Source: Rhodovibrionaceae bacterium (GTDB taxonomy: Bacteria > Pseudomonadota > Alphaproteobacteria > Kiloniellales > DSM-21159). From it: a stretch of DNA of 33,605 nt. The DNA is taken from contig JANQPZ010000158.1 in the NCBI GenBank assembly GCA_028285215.1, forward strand, positions 1 through 33,605, in the 5' to 3' direction. This document shows, piece by piece, positions 23,342-31,512 of the stretch. Under the pieces are notes generated by a model, which saw only the letters and a list, made by a program, of their open reading frames with translations, ran no database searches and was not told the DNA's origin. Made by a program: the position numbers and the translations under genes. Each line of letters begins with the position of its first letter. The stretch's first letter is position 1.

Positions 23342-24586
23342 CTACTCTGCCGCCGACACGACGGGCTGCACCGTGCGGTACGGCTTCAGCTCCAGCTTGG
23401 CGATCGCCTCGCAATGCACCTCGTCCGGGCCGTCGGCCAGGCGCAGCGAGCGCGCCTTCGCGAAGGCCTCCGCCAGGAAGTGGTCCTGACAGACGCCGGC
23501 ACCGCCGTGAACCTGAATGGCGCGATCGATGACGTCGCAGGCCATCTGCGGAGCGACCACCTTGATCATCGCGATTTCGCGGCGCGCTGCCTTGTTGCCC
23601 ACGGTGTCCATCATCGCGGCCGCCTTCAGGGTCAGCAGGCGGGCCTGCTCGATGGCGCAACGCGCCTGGGCGATCTCCTGACGCAGTCCGCCCTGCTCCG
23701 CCAAGGGCCGCCCGAAGGCCTCGCGCTCCACGGCACGGGCGCAGAGGGCTTCCAGCGAGCGCTCGGCCAATCCGATCAGGCGCATACAGTGATGGATACG
23801 TCCCGGGCCCAGCCGCCCCTGGGCGATTTCGAATCCGCGGCCTTCGCCCAGCAGCATGTTCTCGGCCGGTACCCGAACGTTGTCGTAGACGATGTCGGCA
23901 TGGCCGTGCGGGGCATGCATGTAGCCGAACACCGTGAGATGCCGCTCGATCCGCACACCCGGCGTGTCGAGCGGCACCAGGATCATCGACTGCTGCCGGT
24001 GCTTGGGCGCGTCGGGATCGGTCTTTCCCATGACGATTGCCAGCTTGCAGCGCTCGTCGTTGCCTCCGGACGACCACCACTTGCGGCCGTTGACGACGTA
24101 GTGATCGCCGTCTCGCACGATCGAGCAGCGGATGTTCGTGGCGTCGGAGGAAGCCACATCCGGCTCCGTCATCGAGAAGCAGGAGCGGATCGCTCCCGCC
24201 AGCAGCGGACGCAACCACTGGTCCTTCTGCGCTTCGGAGCCATAGAGGAAGAGTGTCTCCATGTTGCCGGTGTCGGGGGCATTGCAGTTGAAGACCTCCG
24301 GCGCGATCAGGGAGCGGCCCATGATCTCACACAATGGTGCGTAGTCGAGGTTGCTCAGACCCGCACCGCCGTAGACCTCCGCCTCTTGATGCGGCAAAAA
24401 GAGATTCCACAGTCCTGCGTCGCGGGCCGCCGCCTTCAACTCCTCCATGATCGGCGGCGACTGCCAGGGCGAAGCCTGCGCGGCATGCTGACTGCGATAA
24501 ACAGCCTCGTTCGGATAGACGCGTTCCTCCATGAAGCGCAGCAGTTGGTCGCGCAAGGTCTGGGCGCGGTCGGACATCTCGAACAT
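23342..24586 (-). CDS. ACAD10/11-type acyl-CoA dehydrogenase (LvaC-like), copy 1
   Basis: 414 residues. The diagnostic segments [20 protein letters not shown] (97-116), [16 protein letters not shown] (136-151), GRKWWSSGG (167-175) and [13 protein letters not shown] (257-269) match the dehydrogenase domain of mammalian ACAD11 almost word for word. Where ordinary acyl-CoA dehydrogenases have Y-E-G-T with the catalytic Glu, this protein has [10 protein letters not shown], with Asp385. Known members of this group convert a 4-phospho-acyl-CoA, with loss of phosphate, toward a 3-hydroxyacyl-CoA, rather than simply desaturating. The start at 24586 has AGGAG six bases upstream; an in-frame ATG three codons later is possible. 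It lies 21 bases before SDR 2. Confidence 0.9.
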   Translation of the reverse strand: MFEMSDRAQTLRDQLLRFMEERVYPNEAVYRSQHAAQASPWQSPPIMEELKAAARDAGLWNLFLPHQEAEVYGGAGLSNLDYAPLCEIMGRSLIAPEVFNCNAPDTGNMETLFLYGSEAQKDQWLRPLLAGAIRSCFSMTEPDVASSDATNIRCSIVRDGDHYVVNGRKWWSSGGNDERCKLAIVMGKTDPDAPKHRQQSMILVPLDTPGVRIERHLTVFGYMHAPHGHADIVYDNVRVPAENMLLGEGRGFEIAQGRLGPGRIHHCMRLIGLAERSLEALCARAVEREAFGRPLAEQGGLRQEIAQARCAIEQARLLTLKAAAMMDTVGNKAARREIAMIKVVAPQMACDVIDRAIQVHGGAGVCQDHFLAEAFAKARSLRLADGPDEVHCEAIAKLELKPYRTVQPVVSAAE

Positions 24587-24609
24587 GGCACTCTCCTATG
24601 AACGCAAAA

Positions 24610-26757
24610 TCAGCCCGCCGCTCGGTCGTGCGGCGAGGGGTCTCTATCGGGGACGTGGGTCTCACGCAGCCTATCGCCGGGCTGCATCTTGCGAGCAGGC
24701 AGGGACAAGAGCAGCGCCGCAGCGAGCAGACCGGACGACAACAACAGCAGTCCGCCTTCGCCCAGTCCCAAGACGTCACCACCGGGCGCGGTAAAGAGCA
24801 GTCCGGCAACGGCCAGCAGCAAACGCGCGACCAACCCGAGCGGCCCGTGCCCGAGCGAACCGAATCCGATCAGCCATCCCTGAAGTGCGGCAGCGACAAA
24901 GGCCACGCCGATCACTGCGGTGGAGACCACCACCGCAATCTCTCCCGGAGCACCTTGCAGAAGCAGCGCAGGATTGAAGACGAAGAAGAACGGGATGAAG
25001 TAGATGATCGTCCCCAGGCGCATAGCCTGGAACCCGGCCCGCATCGGCGAGCAGTTGGCGACGGACCCGGCCGCGAAGGCAGCCAAGGCAACAGGCGGAG
25101 TGATAAACGACAGCATGCCCCAGTACATCAGGAACAGATGCGCAGCCAGCGGGTCGATCCCAAAGCGGATCAACGACGGTGCCAGGACGATCGCCAGGAA
25201 GAGGTAGGCGGCGGTCACCGTCATACCGATACCGAAGATGAAGCTGGTCAGGGCCCCCATCAGGACAAGAGCCAGGAGGTCGTCTCCGGCCAGGCGCACC
25301 AGATTGTTGGTGAAGGTGCCCGCCATCCCCGTCACCTGCAGGGCGCCGATGATCAGGCCGATTGCCGCCAGAATGCCTGCCAGCTCGGCCAGCATCTGGC
25401 CGATCCGCGCCATCAGCTCGACGCAGCGGCGGCGAGTCAGCCGGTAGGGGGTGAACTGGTTGATCACCAGCAGAAGCGCGGCGGCGTAGAAAGGGGCGGT
25501 GGCCTCGCGATTCAGACCGACCAGCATCCAGATAAGCGCTGCAAAAACGAACAGGAAGTACCACCCGCGGCGCAAGACCTGGACCGTACTCGGCAGTTCC
25601 GAAGCCGGTAGGCCCTGCAAGTCGCGCCGGGCGGCATAGGCGTCGATCTGCATGAAGAGGCCGAAGTAGTAGAGCGCCGAAGGCACGATGGCGGCAAGGG
25701 CGACTTCCAGGTAACTGATACCCAGGAAGTTGGCCATCACGAACGCCGTCGCGCCCATGATCGGGGGCATCAGGACGCCGCCCGTCGAGGCACAGGCTTC
25801 GACCCCCGCCGCATAGCTGCGCGAGAAGCCGATCCGCCGCATCGCCGGAATCGACAGCGGCCCGGTGGTCAGGACATTGGTGACCGGCCCGCCGCTCATC
25901 GACCCCATCAGGCCGCTGGAGAAAATCGCGACCTTGGCCGGACCGCCGCGGCGCGTGCCCAACAGCGCGAAGGCCAGATTGATGAAGAAGGGCCCGGCGC
26001 CGGTGAAGGACAGCAGCACGCCGAACACCAGAAAGCCGAAGACCAGCAGCCCGAAGGCCTGCATGGGAATGCCCAACAGGCTCTCGACGCTGAACATGTG
26101 AAAGCTCGCCACCTGCGGCAGGGCCATCGGCAGGCCGGCGATAAAGGCCGGAACCTGGTCCGCATAGAGCGGATAGGTGGAGCAGAGCGCAACGATGACG
26201 AAGACAGGCAGCCCACCGGCGCGCCGGCCCGCCTCGAGCACCAGCAGCCATCCCGCGAAGCTCATCCAGACAGCGACCTGCGGGGCGGTGAACTCCCAAG
26301 CCTCCGAAACGATGCGCTCCGCGCTCCAGGCGAAATAGCCGCAGACCACCAGAACCGCGAGCCCCAGAAGCGCATCGTACCAGGGGACGTGCCTGCGCGG
26401 TGCGCCGCTATGAGCGGGAAAGTAGATGAAAACCATCGCCAGCATTGTGCCGGTCAGGAGATAGAGGTAGCGGGCGTCGAGCAGGACGTGTCCGACCAGA
26501 AAACCCAGATTGAAGATCTGATTGACCGCCAACAGGACCGACAGAGCAGTCAGCAGGGCGGTCACCGCCTGCCAGAAAATCGAGAGCTGGCGGTACCGCG
26601 TAGAGGAATCGAGTTCACTTTTGTCCGAGTCGGTCTCCGACGAGGCCGCGCCTCGCGCAGCCTGTAAACCGGATGGCGGTCGAGTCACCGCCGCACCGAA
26701 CGCATTCGAACCGGATGAGACAAAGCAGGGTGAGACGAACCCCCGCTCTCCGGCCAT
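24610..26757 (-). CDS. TRAP transporter fused permease (DctQ-DctM fusion, TAXI type)
   Basis: Inner-membrane permease of 715 residues in which the small and large TRAP subunits are fused, as is usual for TAXI-type systems. An N-terminal four-helix part covers about residues 60-190. The large part follows with FSSGLMGSMSGGPVTNVLTT, EACASTGGVLMPPIMGATAF, FIFGIGMTVTAAYLFLAIV and LMYWGMLSFITPPVALAAFA. The last ~90 residues contain two more hydrophobic stretches and a charged tail. The start is uncertain: the ATG at 26757 has no good Shine-Dalgarno, and the first ~55 residues are polar and unlike the family, so the true start may lie further in. It is 175 bases after the TAXI receptor gene and 23 bases before the dehydrogenase gene. 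Confidence 0.9.
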   Translation of the reverse strand: MAGERGFVSPCFVSSGSNAFGAAVTRPPSGLQAARGAASSETDSDKSELDSSTRYRQLSIFWQAVTALLTALSVLLAVNQIFNLGFLVGHVLLDARYLYLLTGTMLAMVFIYFPAHSGAPRRHVPWYDALLGLAVLVVCGYFAWSAERIVSEAWEFTAPQVAVWMSFAGWLLVLEAGRRAGGLPVFVIVALCSTYPLYADQVPAFIAGLPMALPQVASFHMFSVESLLGIPMQAFGLLVFGFLVFGVLLSFTGAGPFFINLAFALLGTRRGGPAKVAIFSSGLMGSMSGGPVTNVLTTGPLSIPAMRRIGFSRSYAAGVEACASTGGVLMPPIMGATAFVMANFLGISYLEVALAAIVPSALYYFGLFMQIDAYAARRDLQGLPASELPSTVQVLRRGWYFLFVFAALIWMLVGLNREATAPFYAAALLLVINQFTPYRLTRRRCVELMARIGQMLAELAGILAAIGLIIGALQVTGMAGTFTNNLVRLAGDDLLALVLMGALTSFIFGIGMTVTAAYLFLAIVLAPSLIRFGIDPLAAHLFLMYWGMLSFITPPVALAAFAAGSVANCSPMRAGFQAMRLGTIIYFIPFFFVFNPALLLQGAPGEIAVVVSTAVIGVAFVAAALQGWLIGFGSLGHGPLGLVARLLLAVAGLLFTAPGGDVLGLGEGGLLLLSSGLLAAALLLSLPARKMQPGDRLRETHVPDRDPSPHDRAAG

Positions 26758-26932
26758 ACGTAAGAGCCGCGTTCCCGGATGGAAAGCGACAGTCGCTCCC
26801 TGGCGCTCAGCCTGTAAGCAGAGATCGGCAGTCCCCCAAGGTGAAAGCGTGTATCAGCATCAGCACCAGCCGTCCCCGACGTTGGCCGTTGCGGACTGCG
26901 TCCGGGTTCACTCCAAACCTTAAGGACAGGCG

Positions 26933-28099
26933 CTACCAACGCTCTGCGATCACGGTGATGCCCGCGTCATTGAGCACGGCCGCGCGCTTCTTCATCCAGC
27001 CCTCGGCAAAGGCATCGGCATCCGCAGGAGCATCGGCAGTGTAGTTCGCCCAAGCCTGTAGCAGGAGGTTCTGACGCGTAAGGTTCTGCTGCTGCCGTGC
27101 CTCTGCCGCTTCAGTCCAGAGTCCCCGTTCCTTGTAATAGCGAACCGCACCTTCGTGATAGGGCACGAAAGCCGCTTCAAAGCGCTGGCGGTCCATGGCC
27201 CAGCCCTGTGCACCGGGCGCGGCATCGCGATAGTCCTCGAAGCGCTCGGCAATCGCCTTGACCATGTTGTAGACGAGATCCGCATCCGCATCGGCCACAC
27301 TGACCAGATAGGGATAGGGCGAGGTGAACACCTCGATCCCCTCCGCAGGATCGATCGTCGGCCCCTCTGTCGCAACATGAGGCAGATACCAGGGCAGGAT
27401 GTCGGTCACCCGCTTCACCGCCTGGGCGTCGTCGCTCGGAAAGGTGACGAAACGCAAGCCGCGGGGCGAGGCCTCGACCTGCAGAAAGCTGGCCGAGTTG
27501 CACGAGCCGCCGGCAGCGTCCGCCCGGCCTTCGACCACAGCCTGAATCGAGGCGGAATAGCCGCCGACCTCGACAATCTCGACGTCGTCCCAGGTCAGCT
27601 CGGCATAGGCCAGCAGAGCCCGGCTCGCGTTGTTCAGCGAGGGCGCCCCCTTCACATAGGTCAGGCGTTTGCCCTGCATGTCCGCGGGCTCGACGATGCC
27701 GGCGTCGGCGCCCGTTCCGAAGGTAAACGAGCAACCGTCGGAGATGTTCCAGACCACACCGCGGATCGCGGTCGGCCCCCAGTCTGCGACGCCGAAGTTC
27801 AGCATGCCCTCCTGGGCGTAAACCGCCTCCGAACCGCCCGCAGCAAACTGCACATGACCACTGCGCAACGGTGCCAGACGCGCGATGTCGTTCCGGCCCG
27901 GCACGACGCGAAGGTTCACGGCGTACTCGTTCTGCAAAACGCTTCCGATCGCCACGGCCTGACTGTAGCCGCTGGTTCCCGTCGGATAGGCGCTCCAGGC
28001 GACCGTCGGGGGAAGCGCGATATCGTCGGCGGCGACGGGCGCCGTCAGACCTGCGCTCAGGACGGCGGTGGCGAAGCACCGCGCAAAGGCGCTGTACAT
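26933..28099 (-). CDS. TAXI family TRAP transporter solute-binding protein
   Basis: Periplasmic receptor of 388 residues. A signal peptide is visible (MYSAFARCFATAVLSAGLTA, cleavage near PVAAD). TAXI-type features follow: WSAYPTGTSGYSQAVAIGSV (about 35-54), VVPGRNDIARLAPLRSGHVQ, DMQGKRLTYVKGAPSLN and a C-terminal helical lobe. The family usually carries carboxylates or amino acids such as glutamate; this one's ligand is unknown. It heads a six-gene minus-strand operon that continues with the permease, ACAD10/11-type dehydrogenase, SDR, kinase and FMN oxidase. Import and first enzymatic steps of one compound are thus probably encoded together. GGGAGG lies about 10 bases before the ATG, and operator copy E lies about 155 bases upstream. 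Confidence 0.9.
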   Translation of the reverse strand: MYSAFARCFATAVLSAGLTAPVAADDIALPPTVAWSAYPTGTSGYSQAVAIGSVLQNEYAVNLRVVPGRNDIARLAPLRSGHVQFAAGGSEAVYAQEGMLNFGVADWGPTAIRGVVWNISDGCSFTFGTGADAGIVEPADMQGKRLTYVKGAPSLNNASRALLAYAELTWDDVEIVEVGGYSASIQAVVEGRADAAGGSCNSASFLQVEASPRGLRFVTFPSDDAQAVKRVTDILPWYLPHVATEGPTIDPAEGIEVFTSPYPYLVSVADADADLVYNMVKAIAERFEDYRDAAPGAQGWAMDRQRFEAAFVPYHEGAVRYYKERGLWTEAAEARQQQNLTRQNLLLQAWANYTADAPADADAFAEGWMKKRAAVLNDAGITVIAERW

Positions 28100-28254
28100 T
28101 CCGGACTATCCTCCCAGGTATTGCGGGCGCCTACCCGCGACGGCCTTCAACGACCTTTGGCCGGCTGATGGCGATCGTCTTGCCAGAGGCAAGCATCACA
28201 CTGCACAGCTCTTGAAAGAACCCTGGCATAGGGGGTCAAAGGCGTCAAGAATAT

Positions 28255-28289
28255 CGGAAATGAATTCCGCACTGCGGATTAGTTCTGCG
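28255..28289. promoter_or_regulatory. Palindromic operator, copy E (head of TAXI operon), four half-sites
   Basis: Core ATTCCGC (28264-28270), ACT, GCGGATT (28274-28280). The third half-site CGGAAAT (28255-28261) is on the left, and a symmetric fourth half-site TTCTGCG (28283-28289) is on the right at the same two-base distance. It is the most complete copy. It overlaps the stop codon of thioesterase 2. On the minus strand TTGACG (28248-28243) and CCCCCTATGC (28235-28226) follow on the gene side, as at copy A. Confidence 0.68.
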
Positions 28290-28743
28290 ACACCACCTCT
28301 GACCGCCCGCTCCCATGCAGCCATCGGAAGGTGCCGTGACCATGTGCCAGCAGCTCACCCGCCTCATTGCGGACCTCGGCAGCGCTGGTATAGATCTGCC
28401 GCCCGCCCGTCCGTTGCCAGGCGGTCACGCGGATCAACCCGCCGCGCGCCTGGCCCGTGAAGATGGTGTTGAGCGACAGCGTCACCGAGGTGCGTCGGCG
28501 TGCCGGATCGGCAGAATAGAGACCGGCCGCTCCGCAAGCCGCGTCGATCATGGTGCAGAGCACCCCACCATGAAGGATACCGGCCCTGTTGAGATGCTGC
28601 GGGCCGAGCAGCAGTTCGCCGACCACCCGCCCCTCCTGCCACTCCGTAAAGCTGTAGCCGAGCAGCTCATGCAGGCCCGCAATGGCACCAGAGGATGGGT
28701 CCTGCCAGTCCCCGCCGCCGCCCTGCCCGGCCTCGCCGTTCAT
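28279..28743 (-). CDS. PaaI family hotdog thioesterase (thioesterase 2)
   Basis: Predicted acyl-CoA thioesterase of 154 residues with the active-site segment NRAGILHGGVLCTMIDAACG (about 52-71), then TLSLNTIFTGQARGG and GRQIYTSAAEVRNEAG. It aligns over its full core with thioesterase 1 of the dctPQM operon and is an evident paralogue. The extra N-terminal Gly-rich stretch (GQGGGGDW) is not conserved between the two. It follows the quinone-reductase-like gene by five bases in a two-gene operon. Its last codons and stop overlap operator copy E. Confidence 0.9.
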   Translation of the reverse strand: MNGEAGQGGGGDWQDPSSGAIAGLHELLGYSFTEWQEGRVVGELLLGPQHLNRAGILHGGVLCTMIDAACGAAGLYSADPARRRTSVTLSLNTIFTGQARGGLIRVTAWQRTGGRQIYTSAAEVRNEAGELLAHGHGTFRWLHGSGRSEVVSQN

Positions 28744-28748
28744 CGCGC

Positions 28749-29735
28749 CTAGCCCTCGGCCTGCGTGGTGAGCACGATCTTACCGATGACCCGACGTTCG
28801 GCCAGCGCCTGCAACGCTTCGGGCGCTTCGGCGAGCGGCAGCACCCGTTCGATCCGCGGCGCCAGTTGCCCGGCGGCATGCCAGTCGAACAGCCGTTGGA
28901 AGTTCGCCGTATTGACCTCCGGCTCATGGGCGCGAAAAGCGCCCCAGAAAACGCCGACGATGGCGCACTCCTTGAGCAGCGGCAAGTTCATGGGGAGCCG
29001 CGGAATGTCGCCGGAGGCAAAGCCCACAACCAGCACACGTCCGTTGCGGGCGGTCGCGCGCACCGCTTGCTCGAAAAGGGTACCACCGACCGGGTCGTAG
29101 ACCACGTCGACACCGCGCCCGCCCGTCAAGTCCTTGACCCGCTCCTTCAGCGGTTCCGTGCGATAGTTCAAGGTTTCGTCGGCGCCGGCGGCGCGAGCGG
29201 CCGCCAACTTCTCCGGGCTGCCAGCCGCAGCGATCACCCGGGCGCCAAGCCGCTTGCCCAACTCCACCGCCGCCAGACCGACACCGCCGCCAGCCCCCAG
29301 CACCAACAGGGTCTCGCCCGGCTGCAAGGCGGCGCGCTGCACCAGAGCATGGATCGTGGTGCCGTAGGTCATGCTGAACCCGGCAGCGACAATGCCATCC
29401 ATGCTCTCAGGTCGCGGCATCACGCGCTCGGCGGCGACCGTCACGGACTCGGCAAAGCCGCCGTAGCCGGTCATCGCGATCACCGGCAAACCCACCGGCA
29501 AACCCTCGACGCCCTCACCGACCGCCGCGATCCGCCCGGCGATCTCACCGCCCGGAGCGAAGGGAGGCTCCGGGCGAATCTGATACTTACCTTCGATGAT
29601 CAAGGTATCGGGGAAGTTGACGCCGCAGGCCTCGACTTCGATCCGCACCTCGCCGGATCCCGGCGGGCCTGCAGCCACCTCCTCGACCGTCAAGGTTTCG
29701 GGCGGCCCATAGGCCTTGCAGATCACCGCACGCAT
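28749..29735 (-). CDS. NADPH:quinone oxidoreductase family protein (zinc-free MDR)
   Basis: Medium-chain reductase of 328 residues from the ATG at 29735, chosen because the family core MRAVICKAYGPPETL begins there and AGAGGA lies eight bases upstream. NADPH-binding LVLGAGGGVGLAAVELGKRL and VYDPVGGTLFEQAVR are typical of the quinone reductase/crotonyl-CoA reductase-like group, and no zinc-ligand cysteines are seen. FAPGGEIAGRIAAVGEGV is also standard. It may reduce an enoyl thioester or quinone; the substrate is not determinable. It heads a small minus-strand operon with thioesterase 2 and has operator copy F about 65-100 bases upstream. Confidence 0.92.
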   Translation of the reverse strand: MRAVICKAYGPPETLTVEEVAAGPPGSGEVRIEVEACGVNFPDTLIIEGKYQIRPEPPFAPGGEIAGRIAAVGEGVEGLPVGLPVIAMTGYGGFAESVTVAAERVMPRPESMDGIVAAGFSMTYGTTIHALVQRAALQPGETLLVLGAGGGVGLAAVELGKRLGARVIAAAGSPEKLAAARAAGADETLNYRTEPLKERVKDLTGGRGVDVVYDPVGGTLFEQAVRATARNGRVLVVGFASGDIPRLPMNLPLLKECAIVGVFWGAFRAHEPEVNTANFQRLFDWHAAGQLAPRIERVLPLAEAPEALQALAERRVIGKIVLTTQAEG

Positions 29736-29799
29736 TGGGGAAGTCCTCTCTGAAAACGGGGGGTGCATCCTTCGCCCCCTCCTGCGATAGAAGCGACAT

Positions 29800-29836
29800 G
29801 TTTCCACATGCAGAATTTAATTTCAAATAGCGGAAT
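29800..29836. promoter_or_regulatory. Palindromic operator, copy F (head of quinone reductase operon), tandem pair
   Basis: Two 17-base palindromes side by side, 20 bases apart: GTTTCCA, CAT, GCAGAAT (29800-29816) and ATTTCAA, ATA, GCGGAAT (29820-29836). Each has one good and one weaker arm. The second unit keeps the third half-site (CAGAATT, 29811-29817) at the same nine-base offset as in copies A-E. It lies in the 146-base gap between the quinone reductase start and the ligase 3 stop. Confidence 0.55.
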
Positions 29837-29881
29837 TCTCGCCCTGGCCGCTGTAGGATGCCCCTCGGCTTGACGTGCCAT

Positions 29882-31438
29882 TCACTGCCTGGCGTCGATT
29901 CCCAGAGCCTCGCGGAGGGCGGACTTCATCAGCTTGCCGTTGGCGTTGCGCGGCAGGGGACGATCGAGAAAAACGAAGCGGTCCGGGACCTTGTAGTCGG
30001 AGAGACGCGCGGCGCAGAGGCTGAGCAAGCCCTCCCGGTCTTCGATACCGTCGCGCGGATGGACGACCGCAAGAATCTTCTCCCCCAGCACCGGATCGGC
30101 GAAAGGCAGGACAGCGGCTTCGGCGACGGTGGCGTGGGCGGCCAGAACGTTCTCGACTTCGGCGCTGAAGACCTTGTAGCCGCCGCGGTTGATCAGGTCC
30201 TTCTTCCGGTCGAAGACACGGAGATAACCGTCCTGGCTCATGGCTCCGATGTCTCCGGAGCGCCAGAAGCCTCCGACGAAAGACGCCTGCGTCGCCTGCG
30301 GATTGTTCCAGTAACCGGCCACCACCATCGGTCCGCCGATCCAGACCTCGCCAGTCTCCCCAGGCTCCACTTCACGGCCATCGTCATCCATCACCCGGAC
30401 CTCGGCGCAGGGAACGGCGCGGCCGACGCTGTCGCTGCAGTGCGCGGGATCGCCCAGAGGCATGATGGTGGTAGGGGAAGTGGTTTCGGTGGCGCCGTAG
30501 GCGTTGGCCAGGGCCAGACCGGACAGTTCCTTCGCGAGTGCCGCAATGGTCGCAGGGGGCATCGGCGCGCCGCCGTAGGCCCCGACACGCCAAGCCGAAA
30601 GATCGTAGTCGGCCAAGTTTGCGCGCAGCAAACAGAGATTGTACATGGCGGGCACCATGACCGTCATCGTCATACCCTCGCGCGCGGCGAGCGAGAGGAA
30701 CTCCGGAACCCCGAAGCTCTCGAGAACGATGACGGCGCCGCCGGCGGAGAGAGGCGCCATGATGCAGGCGATCAGACCGGTGACGTGGCTGGCCGGAACC
30801 GCCAGCATGGCGCGGTCGTCCGGGCCCAGCCGGAAGCAATGCCGGTAATGGAGACAGGAGTGAACGATGTTCAGGTGACTGAGCATCGCGCCCTTCGGGT
30901 GACCTGTCGTTCCCGAAGTGTAGAGGATGACGGCTGTGTCCTCCTCTCGGGCCTCCGCAGCGGCAACGGCCGGTCCCGCAGTGGTCAGCAGATCGTCGAA
31001 GGCGACTTCGCCGCCGCCGCTGTTGCCGATATCGAGACAGATACGCAGAGTCAGCTCGGAAACAATTTTCGGAGCGGGAACTCGGCTGGCGAGTTGACGC
31101 TCGTAGACCAGTCCCTGGGCACCGCAGTCGTTTAGAATGTAGGCCAGTTCTTCCGTCTGCGCGCGGACGTTCAGCGGCACGGCGATCAAGTCCGCACGAA
31201 GGGCCGCCAGGACAGCGACCACGAACTGCCAGCGGTTGGCGACCAGCAACCCGAGGCGAGACCCCGGCTCGAGCCCAAGACTCCGGTATCCGGCCGCCGC
31301 CGCCGAGACCAGCCGCTCGAGTTCGGCGAAACTCAAGCGGCGCGCCCCATCCACGACGGCGTCTCGGTCCGGATGAGCCTCGGCCGCCGCGCGAAGCATG
31401 GCGTCGAAGCTGTCCGGCCGTTCGGCAAAGCAGGTCAT
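29882..31438 (-). CDS. AMP-dependent acyl-CoA synthetase/ligase (ligase 3)
   Basis: ANL-superfamily ligase of 518 residues from the ATG at 31438. P-loop YTSGTTGHPKG at 173-183, then ANAYGATETTSPTT, GDIGAMSQDGYLRVFDRKKDLINRGG (split here by the hinge Asp) and LPRNANGKLMKSALR with catalytic Lys502. The start lacks a strong Shine-Dalgarno; a GTG one codon earlier is possible, and longer frames run into the dehydrogenase gene. It is the last gene of an operon with the second ACAD10/11-type dehydrogenase and kinase, a set comparable to lvaA/lvaC/lvaE. It would supply the CoA ester for those enzymes (inference). Confidence 0.91.
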   Translation of the reverse strand: MTCFAERPDSFDAMLRAAAEAHPDRDAVVDGARRLSFAELERLVSAAAAGYRSLGLEPGSRLGLLVANRWQFVVAVLAALRADLIAVPLNVRAQTEELAYILNDCGAQGLVYERQLASRVPAPKIVSELTLRICLDIGNSGGGEVAFDDLLTTAGPAVAAAEAREEDTAVILYTSGTTGHPKGAMLSHLNIVHSCLHYRHCFRLGPDDRAMLAVPASHVTGLIACIMAPLSAGGAVIVLESFGVPEFLSLAAREGMTMTVMVPAMYNLCLLRANLADYDLSAWRVGAYGGAPMPPATIAALAKELSGLALANAYGATETTSPTTIMPLGDPAHCSDSVGRAVPCAEVRVMDDDGREVEPGETGEVWIGGPMVVAGYWNNPQATQASFVGGFWRSGDIGAMSQDGYLRVFDRKKDLINRGGYKVFSAEVENVLAAHATVAEAAVLPFADPVLGEKILAVVHPRDGIEDREGLLSLCAARLSDYKVPDRFVFLDRPLPRNANGKLMKSALREALGIDARQ

Positions 31439-31512
31439 CACCCGGTCGCCGAAGTGCCCTTCTCGGCGCACTGCCGGCACAGCTTCCCCAGACCGAGCCA
31501 TGGCGCCGATTC

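Noticed and set aside
26758..26932. Possible small gene or second promoter in the gap between the TAXI receptor and fused permease
   Set aside because: No palindrome copy, no clear promoter and no convincing short frame; only a short AGCGAC-A-GTCGCT palindrome (26785-26797) whose one-base loop cannot form a hairpin.
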